Source: Sphingomonas sp. AR_OL41 (lineage in GTDB: Bacteria > Pseudomonadota > Alphaproteobacteria > Sphingomonadales > Sphingomonadaceae). Taken from it: a DNA stretch of 64,000 bases. The notes below the pieces were generated by a model. The model searched no databases and had not been told where the DNA came from. It worked only from the letters and a program-made list of their open reading frames with translations. The stretch is from assembly GCF_029911635.1 (NCBI RefSeq), contig NZ_JARYTI010000023.1:1-64000 (forward strand), given 5' to 3'. Below, one piece after another: positions 47,311 through 54,930 of this stretch. Within the stretch, counting starts at the first letter, position 1. Each line of letters starts with the position of its first letter. The translations under genes and the position numbers were made by a program.

Positions 47311-47357
47311 CTTATGCTCCGAATTTGAAATTCTTGCCGGTCTGCGCCGCAGCGCGC

Positions 47358-48299
47358 TCACGATGTTTGGGTCCGCAGCCAGCCCAAACGCTCCAGTACC
47401 GGCGCATCGGACACCTGGAGCAGGACGGCTTCCTCATCCGCGAAGTGTTCGAAAGGGCGCCAGGCCGGGACGGCGATCGTGTCGCCAAAGCTCCAGATGT
47501 GCGCCTGTCCGTCGATCTCACTGCGGCCGCTACCCCGCACCACGGCAAAGATATTATTTGCGGTCGTGCGCGTGGGAGCGGTCACGGCTCCGGCTGGAAC
47601 GCGGATCATGCGCAGCGCAATCGAGGCAAGTTGCGGCGGACCGAGATCGACCGCCACCGGCCGACCAAGCCCGACCAGCGCCTGTTGTGCATCGAGCCGG
47701 TCGCGGGTCTCTTCCCAGCGAAAGGCAATCGGCGACACTTCGGCCCTTGTCGGATCCGCCTCGACCCCGTCGGGATGCGGCTCATAAAACATCGGCTCGA
47801 GCAGATGCACCAACGGCACGTCGAGGAAGTCCATCCAGTAGCAGTCGTTGCCACCGTCATTTGCGTGGGAATGCCACGCCATGCTGGGTGTCAGCAGGAC
47901 GTCGCCGGGGCGCATTTCAACCCGGGTGCCGTCAACCACCGTATATGTGCCCCGCCCTTCCAGGATCAGGCGCAATGCGTTCGGAGTATGGCGGTGCGAC
48001 CGTGCGATCTCACCCGGACGGATCATCTGGTAGGCCGCAACGATCGTGCGAACCGTCGAATAGGTGTTACCCTCGACCGGGTTGAACATCGTCAGGTTGC
48101 GGCGTTCCGCCTGGGTCGTATCGACTAACAGCCCAGCACGATCGAGGATCGGTTTGACCTGCGCATAATGCCAAACGTGGGGCAAGAAGTTGCGCCGCGG
48201 TTCCGGCCAGAGCGCAGGAAAGCGTCGATGCCAGCCCCCTTCCATGTTGAGGTTCGCGAAATCCGCGTAGAGCTGATCAAGTGTGTCCCCACTGGCCAT
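47358..48299 (-). CDS. Gentisate 1,2-dioxygenase-like bicupin
   Basis: 313 residues, slightly shorter than classical gentisate dioxygenases. The first cupin holds the iron ligands: ARSHRHTPNALRLILEG (HxH) and TPSMAWHSHAND. The second cupin is degenerate (VVRGSGRSEIDGQAHIW, FGDTIAVPAWRPFEHF), ending in the family-typical SDAPVLERLGW. It cleaves the ring of gentisate between C1 and C2 to a maleylpyruvate. It is nine bases downstream of the hydrolase gene and upstream of the hydroxylase gene, in one operon. Confidence 0.87.
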   Translation of the reverse strand: MASGDTLDQLYADFANLNMEGGWHRRFPALWPEPRRNFLPHVWHYAQVKPILDRAGLLVDTTQAERRNLTMFNPVEGNTYSTVRTIVAAYQMIRPGEIARSHRHTPNALRLILEGRGTYTVVDGTRVEMRPGDVLLTPSMAWHSHANDGGNDCYWMDFLDVPLVHLLEPMFYEPHPDGVEADPTRAEVSPIAFRWEETRDRLDAQQALVGLGRPVAVDLGPPQLASIALRMIRVPAGAVTAPTRTTANNIFAVVRGSGRSEIDGQAHIWSFGDTIAVPAWRPFEHFADEEAVLLQVSDAPVLERLGWLRTQTS

Positions 48300-48308
48300 C
48301 TGGTGCCC

Positions 48309-49199
48309 TCAATTCTGCTTGATGATCGGGGGGACGTACGACTGCGCGAACACATCCGTTGCGCCCTGCTCGCCCTGGATCACCGGCACGGACATTTCCC
48401 CGATGCCCTCGATCGCGATGCGGATCGTATCCCCGTCGGATACGGGGCCGACGCCCGCCGGTGTGCCGGTCGCGATAATATCGCCGGGATAAAGCGTCAT
48501 AACCGCCGATGCGGTTTCGATCATTCCGGGAATATCGAGCACAAGATCGCTGGTGTTGGCGGATTGGCGCAACTCATCGTTGACCCAGAGCTTCATTTCG
48601 AGCGCTGTCGGATCGACCAGTTCGTCAGCCGTTACGATCCAGGGGCCAATCGGACAGAATGTGTCATAGGCCTTACGGAACACGCGTTCCTCTCGTCCGC
48701 GAACGACCATGTCGAGCAGGCATGCATAACCAAACACGGCGTCTCGCCAGTCGTCGCGCGAAAGGCCACGAACCTGCTTGCCGATGATGATCGCCAGCTC
48801 GCTTTCATGGTGGACCTCGCGTCCAGGGACCTGCGGCAATTCGACCGGATCATTGGGACCGGAGACTGAAGAACTCGGCTTGAGGAAAAAGCCCTGATTG
48901 GTCGCACGGTAATCGGCCTGCATTTCGCGTCCGTGCGCATGGTAGTTCACCGGATAGGCAATCACCTTGCTGGGCCAAGGAACAGGTGCCTCAAGCCGGG
49001 CCTGTTCGAGCGGCAGCCGCGCCACGTTGGCCAAGCCCGCTTCGATCCTGGGACGAAGCGCTTCGAAATCACGGATCAGACGCAACGGCCCGACGGGAGG
49101 CCATTCATTGGGATCAATGCCGCAAAGCTCTGTGATGTCAGCAATCTCGTCCGCAAGGCAGACGCCGATCCTGCCACCATTGAATCGTGCGAGACGCAT
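48309..49199 (-). CDS. Fumarylacetoacetate-hydrolase-family acylpyruvate hydrolase
   Basis: 296 residues. FAH fold marks are VNYHAHGREM, HHESELAIIIGK (metal-binding Glu residues), GPWIVTADEL and IATGTPAGVG. In gentisate pathways this family hydrolyses maleylpyruvate or fumarylpyruvate to pyruvate plus maleate or fumarate. No maleylpyruvate isomerase (GST-like or zinc type) is visible in the island, so direct hydrolysis of the maleyl form is likely. It is the first gene of a four-gene operon with operator site 3 immediately before its start. Confidence 0.88.
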   Translation of the reverse strand: MRLARFNGGRIGVCLADEIADITELCGIDPNEWPPVGPLRLIRDFEALRPRIEAGLANVARLPLEQARLEAPVPWPSKVIAYPVNYHAHGREMQADYRATNQGFFLKPSSSVSGPNDPVELPQVPGREVHHESELAIIIGKQVRGLSRDDWRDAVFGYACLLDMVVRGREERVFRKAYDTFCPIGPWIVTADELVDPTALEMKLWVNDELRQSANTSDLVLDIPGMIETASAVMTLYPGDIIATGTPAGVGPVSDGDTIRIAIEGIGEMSVPVIQGEQGATDVFAQSYVPPIIKQN

Positions 49200-49203
49200 A
49201 GAA

Positions 49204-49236
49204 TCACCTTCGTTCTTTTAGACAGAATATCGTTCT
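49204..49236. promoter_or_regulatory. Operator site 3 (before the gentisate operon)
   Basis: Palindrome AGAATATCGTTCT at 49224-49236, with a further half-site GTTCT at 49212-49216, 20 bp from the matching half. It lies 5 to 37 bases from the start codon of the hydrolase gene, so binding would block transcription or early elongation. Confidence 0.75.
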
Positions 49237-49391
49237 TTTTTTAGCGCGTCGATCGCGTTGGATCAATTGAAATCCGATGCCGTCCCGGGGGCGGCCGCCG
49301 AGCGTCGAACATCGTCGCGCCAAGCGCGGGACCTGCGCCATTTGACCGCGCGGAGGGGCAACGAGGGTCGCCAGCTTTCTGGCAGGGAAGC

Positions 49392-49423
49392 GGCAAGCGG
49401 AGCCATTTGGGACTCCGCCTGCC
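49392..49423 (-). terminator. Hairpin after the island TonB receptor gene
   Basis: ggcaagcggag at 49392-49402 pairs with ctccgcctgcc at 49413-49423 with one mismatch and a 10-nt loop, seven bases beyond the receptor stop. There is no T run, so termination strength is uncertain. Confidence 0.5.
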
Positions 49424-49429
49424 AGCGCG

Positions 49430-51751
49430 TTAGAAGCCTATTCGGGCGCGCACGCCATAAGTGCGCGGCGACCCGACGTCGCGTCCGACATAGTTGGCGA
49501 TAAACGGATATTGCTGCCCGCCGGTGTAGACCGCCGTGTTACCAATGTTGCGGACGAATGCCTGGATCATCAGCGCATCATGCGGCGACTTGTAGGTTAT
49601 GCTGGCGTTGTACAGTTGGTATGCGGCGGTACGATCGTTTGAAACGAAGGCTGCCTCGATCCAGCGCGACGATGCAAAAGTCATATCGCCCGAGATGTCG
49701 ACACTACCCCCACTGTCGAGTTCGAACGAATGGGTATAGCTTGCCGAACCGGCCCATTTTGGCGTGCGTGCCATCTGGAAGCCGTCACAGTTGACCAGCC
49801 ACAGCCCGGTCGTGGCCGTTCCACCCGGAATTGCCGACACCGGACAGCCAGTCGATGTCGCAGGGCTTGCCGCCTTGTAAGTATTGTAGTGAAATTCCCG
49901 ATACGTCCCATCGGTATATTCCGCCGCGACGGCCAGGGTGTCGTGGCGGGTCGGACGCAATATGACATCAACGGCGGCGCCGCGGCTACGCGCCGAACCC
50001 GCGTTTAGCAACGCCTGCACCTGCGCTCCGCTGCGATCCAGGGTCGAGAAATTCTCCTGGTGATTCCGATAGTCGATCCAGAAGAGCTCGGCATTGAGCT
50101 GCAGAACGTCGCCGAAAAAGCGATTCTTTGAGCCGATCGTATAGGCCGTGAGATCTTCCGGCAGATACGCAGGCAGGTTCGCGTTGACTTGACCGCCCGA
50201 CTTGAACCCGGTGGCCACGTTCGCGAACAGCATGCTTCGCGGCGCGAGGTCGAACTCGAACCCAGCCTTGTAGTTGATCTTGTTCGCCACGTAATTGCCG
50301 CTGATATGAGGCAGCACGCAACTCCCGCCAGGCCCGGTACCGGTGCCTGAAGTGCAGCCGAGGGAGCCCGGAATCACATAACGATCAGCTGAAACCGACT
50401 TCGTTTCATGGGTATAACGCAGCCCGCCGGTCAGACGCAGCACGTCCGTGATCGAATATGTCAGCTGACCGAACGCCGCGATTCCCTTGTTATTGAGCTG
50501 AGCCACGAAGTCAGTATCGGACACAAAACCCAGCCGAACCGAGTTGTTGCTATTCTGATCTTCATTGAAAAAATATCCGCCCAGTACCCAGCTTACTTTG
50601 CCGCTCTGGTTCGCAAGGCGTGCTTCGAGCGACTCCGTGTTCGACGTAGAGGGAGCTTTGCTGAAGAAGTCAGTTGTGTCGAAGTTGAGCGTCGGGATCG
50701 ATTTCGAGGCATTGACGACGCGTTGATATGCCGGGATCACCGTCAGCGTTGCCGGCCCCAGATCCCAATCGATATGTGCATAGATGCCCCATATGTCGAG
50801 ATCCTGCCGCACGGTCTGCGTATCGATGCGATAGACCCCCGGAGGCGCAACAAGCGACGATATGTAGGTGTTGAGGCTATCGTTGATCGAAGTCCAGCGA
50901 TCCGATGGAACGATTGCGGTCGCGCCGGGGAGGGCGGCCGGAGTCACCTGATAGACCACTTGCCCATGGCCGCGCCCGCCTAGATGCTGGTAGTTGCCCG
51001 CCAGGCGGACAGTCAGATTGTCGGTCGGCTGAGCCTTGAATTGCAGACGAACCGAGATGTGTTTGTCATCGTCGGTACCGTCGGAAATGTAGCCCGAGCG
51101 GCTCACGCCCTGGAACGAGAAGCGCAGCGCCGAATGCTCGCCCGTCGCCAGGTTGATCGCACCCTCGGCAGCGTAGCCGTCGTAGTTCTGGACCGTCCCC
51201 ATCAGGTAACCCGACGTCTCGCCCAGCTTGGGCTGGACCGGGATGATGTTGAGAGCGCCGCCCGTGGCGTTACGGCCATAAAGCGTGCCCTGCGGACCCT
51301 TGAGCACTTCGATGCGCTCCAGATCGAAGAAGGTGTTGGCCACGAACTGCGTGCGCGACGCAAACACGCCGTCATAATTCTGTGCGACGGCAGCGTTACT
51401 GTAGGACGTTGTGGAGAAGTCGCCCGCACCGCGAATGTAGATCTGCAGTGCGCTACCACCCTGCGTGATCTGCACCCCGGGAGCGATGCGAGCGATATCG
51501 GTCGCCTGTGTCACGCCCGACGATACCAGCTTGTCCGCCGAAAGGACTTCGAGCGAGACGGCCGCCTTCTGCGAGCTTTCCCGGCGGAACTGGGCGGTAA
51601 CGACGACTTCATTACCGTCGGGAGCATCATCAGCTTTGTCAGCGCCGTCGGCACTGGTCGCGCGCGATTGAGCGTGCGCGCCAGCGGGCATCAAAGCACA
51701 GGCGGCAGCGCCAATCATAAGCGAAGTGAAGCAATTGCGACGGCGCATCAT
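49430..51751 (-). CDS. TonB-dependent receptor of the catabolic island
   Basis: 773 residues: signal peptide 1-27 (AGAHA-QS), plug with EVVVTAQFRRESSQKAAVS, QIYIRGAGD, VLKGPQGTLYGRNATGGALNI, and a barrel ending in Phe (YGVRARIGF). It belongs to the large sphingomonad receptor group annotated as iron or aromatic-compound receptors. Its promoter carries operator site 4, so it is induced with the catabolic genes and probably imports the aromatic substrate. The gene is monocistronic, between the gentisate operon and the divergent CCD gene. Confidence 0.92.
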   Translation of the reverse strand: MMRRRNCFTSLMIGAAACALMPAGAHAQSRATSADGADKADDAPDGNEVVVTAQFRRESSQKAAVSLEVLSADKLVSSGVTQATDIARIAPGVQITQGGSALQIYIRGAGDFSTTSYSNAAVAQNYDGVFASRTQFVANTFFDLERIEVLKGPQGTLYGRNATGGALNIIPVQPKLGETSGYLMGTVQNYDGYAAEGAINLATGEHSALRFSFQGVSRSGYISDGTDDDKHISVRLQFKAQPTDNLTVRLAGNYQHLGGRGHGQVVYQVTPAALPGATAIVPSDRWTSINDSLNTYISSLVAPPGVYRIDTQTVRQDLDIWGIYAHIDWDLGPATLTVIPAYQRVVNASKSIPTLNFDTTDFFSKAPSTSNTESLEARLANQSGKVSWVLGGYFFNEDQNSNNSVRLGFVSDTDFVAQLNNKGIAAFGQLTYSITDVLRLTGGLRYTHETKSVSADRYVIPGSLGCTSGTGTGPGGSCVLPHISGNYVANKINYKAGFEFDLAPRSMLFANVATGFKSGGQVNANLPAYLPEDLTAYTIGSKNRFFGDVLQLNAELFWIDYRNHQENFSTLDRSGAQVQALLNAGSARSRGAAVDVILRPTRHDTLAVAAEYTDGTYREFHYNTYKAASPATSTGCPVSAIPGGTATTGLWLVNCDGFQMARTPKWAGSASYTHSFELDSGGSVDISGDMTFASSRWIEAAFVSNDRTAAYQLYNASITYKSPHDALMIQAFVRNIGNTAVYTGGQQYPFIANYVGRDVGSPRTYGVRARIGF

Positions 51752-51803
51752 ATCCTCCCCGGATTCGTTTCAGTTCATTGATTCGACTAAAAGAACCAGC
51801 CCG

Positions 51804-51836
51804 AAGCGACCGTTCTTTCTAGCAGAATGCCGTTCT
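51804..51836. promoter_or_regulatory. Operator site 4 (before the island TonB receptor)
   Basis: Palindrome AGAATGCCGTTCT at 51824-51836 and an extra half-site GTTCT at 51812-51816, spaced 20 bp from its counterpart. It ends 52 bp upstream of the receptor start. Confidence 0.75.
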
Positions 51837-52003
51837 TATATTTCTTGGCCTGCTTTATGTCAACGTCGCTGTCGCGAATCCATCGCCATTACCCTGGAGG
51901 CACCGGCCAGATTCGTCCGGCTGAAGGTGCGCGGCATTCCCTTCGAGCGGCCCTGCAGGCGACGCGCGTTTGGATGGGCTAGACTCACAACCGATCTTCA
52001 AAT

Positions 52004-52016
52004 AGAACGTTATTCT
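52004..52016. promoter_or_regulatory. Operator site 5 (before the CCD gene)
   Basis: Palindrome AGAACGTTATTCT, 74 bp upstream of the CCD start, in the same 310-bp divergent region as site 4. I see no clear third half-site here. The remaining intergenic sequence holds no gene. Confidence 0.65.
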
Positions 52017-52090
52017 GTTTTAAGGCTGCTCCGCGTCGCGGTAGTGCTATCCGGAAGAGCGGCACGGAATCGTTCTAGGGAGAAAAGAGG

Positions 52091-53566
52091 ATGACTACCT
52101 TTCCTGAGGTACCCGCATTCACCGGCTTCAACACACCTTCGCGAGTCGAAGCGAATGTGCATGACCTCAACGTGATTGGAACAATCCCTCCCGAGATGAA
52201 CGGCACGTTCTATCGCGTCCAGCCCGAGCACCAGTTCCCGCCAATGCTTGGCAACGACATTGCTTTCAACGGTGACGGCATGATTTCGATGTTCCGCTTC
52301 AAGGACGGGAAGGTCGACTACACGCAACGTTGGGCCAAGACCGACAAGTGGAAGCTGGAAAACGAGGCTGGCCGCGCCCTGTTCGGTGCCTATCGTAATC
52401 CGCTAACCGACGATGAAGTGGTCAAAGGCAAAATCCGCGGCACCGCCAATACCAACGCATTCGTACATGGCGGAAGGCTCTACGCGCTGAAGGAGGATTC
52501 GCCGGCTCTGGTGATGGACCCGATCACGCTGGAAACCCAAGGCTACACCGATTTCGATGGCAAGATGACTGGAGAAACCTTCTCGGCCCATCCCAAGACC
52601 GACTCGGTCACCGGCAATCTTTGCAGTTTCGGCTATGCCTCGAAGGGCCTCCTCACGCGGGACATGACCTATTACGAGATCAGTCCCGAAGGCAAACTGC
52701 TCTTCGATGTGTGGTTCGAGGTTCCATATTACGCAATGATGCACGATTTCGCGATCACTCGCGATTACGCTCTGTTCTCGGTCATGCCCATGACCAGCAA
52801 CTGGCAACGACTTGAAGCCGGCAAGCCCCACTTCGGGTTCGACACCTCTTTACCGAGCTACCTGGCGGTCGTGCCGCGCAAGCCCGGCACGACCGCCGCC
52901 GACATTCGCTGGTACAAGGGCGACACCTGCTTCGCCGGTCATGTGATGAATGCCTGGCAAGAAGGTACGAAATTGTTTCTCGACTTGCCGGTCGCAAAAA
53001 ACAACATGATGCCCTTCTTCCCGGACATCAACGATGCGCCATTCGATCCGGCTGCGGGCAGCACCTTCCTCACCCGCTGGACAGTTGATCTCAGCCAGAA
53101 TGAGGAAACCTACCGAAGCGAACGGCTCTCGGATATGATCGGCGAGTTTCCCCGCCTTGATGATCGAATGAACGGCAAGAAGTATCGTTACGGCTGGATG
53201 GTCGTGATTGATCCGAGCCAGCCGGTCGAGATCAAGGGCGGCAGCGCCGGCGGGTGGGTGATGAACACGCTCGGCATGGTCGATCTGGAAACCGGAACCG
53301 AGCAAAAATGGTGGTGCGGCCCTGTTTCAAGCATTCAAGAGCCCTGCTTCGTCCCCCGCGCGCCGGATTCCGCCGAAGGTGACGGCTGGATCGTGATGAT
53401 CTGCAACCGGCTTGAAACTCACAGCAGCGACCTGTTGATCTTCGAAGCTACTGACATCGGGAAGGGCCCGATCGCCACGATCAACGTCCCGGTTCGGCTA
53501 CGCTTCGGCTTGCACGGCAACTGGGCCAACGCGGCAGACCTGCGCCCACTCGAGCAGGCAGCCTGA
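52091..53566 (+). CDS. Carotenoid-cleavage-type dioxygenase, lignostilbene dioxygenase / isoeugenol monooxygenase group
   Basis: 491 residues, normal for the group. The four iron-binding His are at 167 (SAHPKTD), 218 (MMHDFA), 284 (FAGHVMNAW) and 475 (GLHGNWA). Blocks such as FNGDGMISMFRF, KSLFGAYRNPLTDD-like RALFGAYRNPLTDDE, KEDSPALVMDP and QEPCFVPRAPDSAEGDG resemble lignostilbene-alpha,beta-dioxygenase LsdA of Sphingomonas more than true carotenoid enzymes. These enzymes split the C=C bond next to a 4-hydroxyphenyl ring, giving an aromatic aldehyde. The aldehyde dehydrogenases of the island are natural partners. The start has gggagaaaagagg ahead. Confidence 0.9.
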   Translation: MTTFPEVPAFTGFNTPSRVEANVHDLNVIGTIPPEMNGTFYRVQPEHQFPPMLGNDIAFNGDGMISMFRFKDGKVDYTQRWAKTDKWKLENEAGRALFGAYRNPLTDDEVVKGKIRGTANTNAFVHGGRLYALKEDSPALVMDPITLETQGYTDFDGKMTGETFSAHPKTDSVTGNLCSFGYASKGLLTRDMTYYEISPEGKLLFDVWFEVPYYAMMHDFAITRDYALFSVMPMTSNWQRLEAGKPHFGFDTSLPSYLAVVPRKPGTTAADIRWYKGDTCFAGHVMNAWQEGTKLFLDLPVAKNNMMPFFPDINDAPFDPAAGSTFLTRWTVDLSQNEETYRSERLSDMIGEFPRLDDRMNGKKYRYGWMVVIDPSQPVEIKGGSAGGWVMNTLGMVDLETGTEQKWWCGPVSSIQEPCFVPRAPDSAEGDGWIVMICNRLETHSSDLLIFEATDIGKGPIATINVPVRLRFGLHGNWANAADLRPLEQAA

Positions 53567-53580
53567 ACTTCAAACCGTGA

Positions 53581-53605
53581 CGGCTGCCGGATCATCCGGC
53601 AGCCG
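53581..53605. terminator. Perfect 12-bp hairpin between convergent genes
   Basis: cggctgccggat at 53581-53592 and atccggcagccg at 53594-53605 are exact reverse complements around a single base. It stands 15 bp after the CCD stop and before the convergent tetR 3' end, so it probably terminates both transcripts. No T run follows. Confidence 0.65.
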
Positions 53606-53657
53606 CCAGGCTACGCTGAAAGTGTGATATCTCGGCGAATGCCGCAAGGGTGAGCGA

Positions 53658-54362
53658 TCAGTCCTGAGTTGCGATCCCCCGTGCCACCTGCATCGCCAGA
53701 ATTCGCGACGCATCGGCCCAATCAACCGCATCGATATCGTAGCTCATCACCCCGGCAAGTCGCGCACCATGCGCCTGCGGGTAGATGTAGACCCCCAGAA
53801 GGACATTCATTGCCAGGAAGAAACGCGTTTCATTGAGCCCGGGCAAGGCCCTGCGCATCAAGCCGATCAACCGCGAACGCACGGGCTCGACCATCACGCG
53901 GGTAATGCTGCGCGCCTCTTCGGACGGATCAAGCAGAGCAAGACAGTAGACGCGATGACTCTTTTCATGGCGCTTGCGGCCGATCGCCGATCCGAAAAAC
54001 GCTTCGATAATCGCTTCGATCGAAACCGTTCCCTCCGCTTCGAGCGCATCAAATCCTTGTTGCTGCGCCCTGTGAATCCGATCGAAATGACGATGGAATA
54101 CTTCCTCGAAGAGATGACTCTTGCTGTCCCAGTTCCGGCTCAAGGAGGCGATACTGGTTCCCGCCTGTGCCGCGATCGCGCGGATCGTGCAGCCGTCATA
54201 GCCACGCACGATAAACTGGTCTTCCGCCGCCGAGATGAAGCGTTCACGGCTAGATGGGTCGGCTTCGCTGACCTTCCGGAGAGCGCGGCCTGCCGGAGTA
54301 TGCACGACATTCGGCACAGACGGATCCTCAATCGTGCAGTGTAGTACCGCCATATCGACCAT
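53658..54362 (-). CDS. TetR-family transcriptional regulator
   Basis: 234 residues with an unusually long lead of about 38 residues before the helix-turn-helix (RERFISAAEDQFIVRGYDGCTIRAIAAQAGTSIASL, of which the last part is the recognition region). The C-terminal half is helical ligand-binding sequence. It overlaps the 3' end of the flavin reductase gene by 35 bp (26 bp if the Met at 54353 is used), so it belongs to the hpaB-hpaC transcript and may be a local repressor of it. A start inside the reductase end is unavoidable because no later Met or Val start precedes the HTH. Confidence 0.85.
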   Translation of the reverse strand: MVDMAVLHCTIEDPSVPNVVHTPAGRALRKVSEADPSSRERFISAAEDQFIVRGYDGCTIRAIAAQAGTSIASLSRNWDSKSHLFEEVFHRHFDRIHRAQQQGFDALEAEGTVSIEAIIEAFFGSAIGRKRHEKSHRVYCLALLDPSEEARSITRVMVEPVRSRLIGLMRRALPGLNETRFFLAMNVLLGVYIYPQAHGARLAGVMSYDIDAVDWADASRILAMQVARGIATQD

Positions 54363-54834
54363 CTAGGTAGATCAGCGGATCGCAATCGTCACCCAGGATA
54401 ACATCCTGCACCAGTCCTTGAACGACCACGTGGCTCCCAAACAGGTCCGACTGGCCAACGGTACAGATCACGTTTGCAACCGCCGAGCAGACCAGGGGGA
54501 TGCCCTGAGCATCCCGTTGCCAGCGCATCTTCGCGAAGCGCTCCCTCGCCGACGTGGAGACGAATGCTCGGCATATCACGTGCTGCGCCAAGCCGAGGAT
54601 GTTAATCGCGAACCGTCCGCGTTCGAGGAGCGGCGCACACAACGACGCCTCCTTGTTGATCGCCAGCAACAACGATGGCGGCTCCATGCTGAGCGACATG
54701 AAAGCCGTCATTGCGATGCCGTAGGGCGTGCCTTCGCAATCTGCGGTTGTGACCAGAGCCACGCCGCTCGCCAATCGGCGCATCGCCCCCTTGAATTGCG
54801 CTTCGATAGCGGGATTGCCCATCTCAAGATCCAT
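54328..54834 (-). CDS. Flavin reductase, HpaC type
   Basis: 168 residues of the flavin-reductase-like split-barrel family: FKGAMRRLASGVALVTTADCEGTPYGIAMTAF start (family N-terminus), FAINILGLAQ, LFGSHVVVQGLV and the final DPLIYLDGRYG. It supplies reduced FAD/FMN to the oxygenase encoded just upstream. It lies 96 bp after that gene on the same strand and overlaps tetR. Confidence 0.88.
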   Translation of the reverse strand: MDLEMGNPAIEAQFKGAMRRLASGVALVTTADCEGTPYGIAMTAFMSLSMEPPSLLLAINKEASLCAPLLERGRFAINILGLAQHVICRAFVSTSARERFAKMRWQRDAQGIPLVCSAVANVICTVGQSDLFGSHVVVQGLVQDVILGDDCDPLIYLDGRYGGTTLHD

Positions 54835-54930
54835 TCACGGCCAGGTCTGCCAGACCCCCACGGTCCTGCATTCGGCTCGGGCTCGCTCAAATGGGCCGGA
54901 GACGCCCTGCTCCGCCTACTAGAGCTGCCA

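Noticed and set aside
53658..54362. Frameshift between the flavin reductase and tetR genes
   Set aside because: Both proteins are complete in their own frames and the overlap is short; coupling is simpler than an error.
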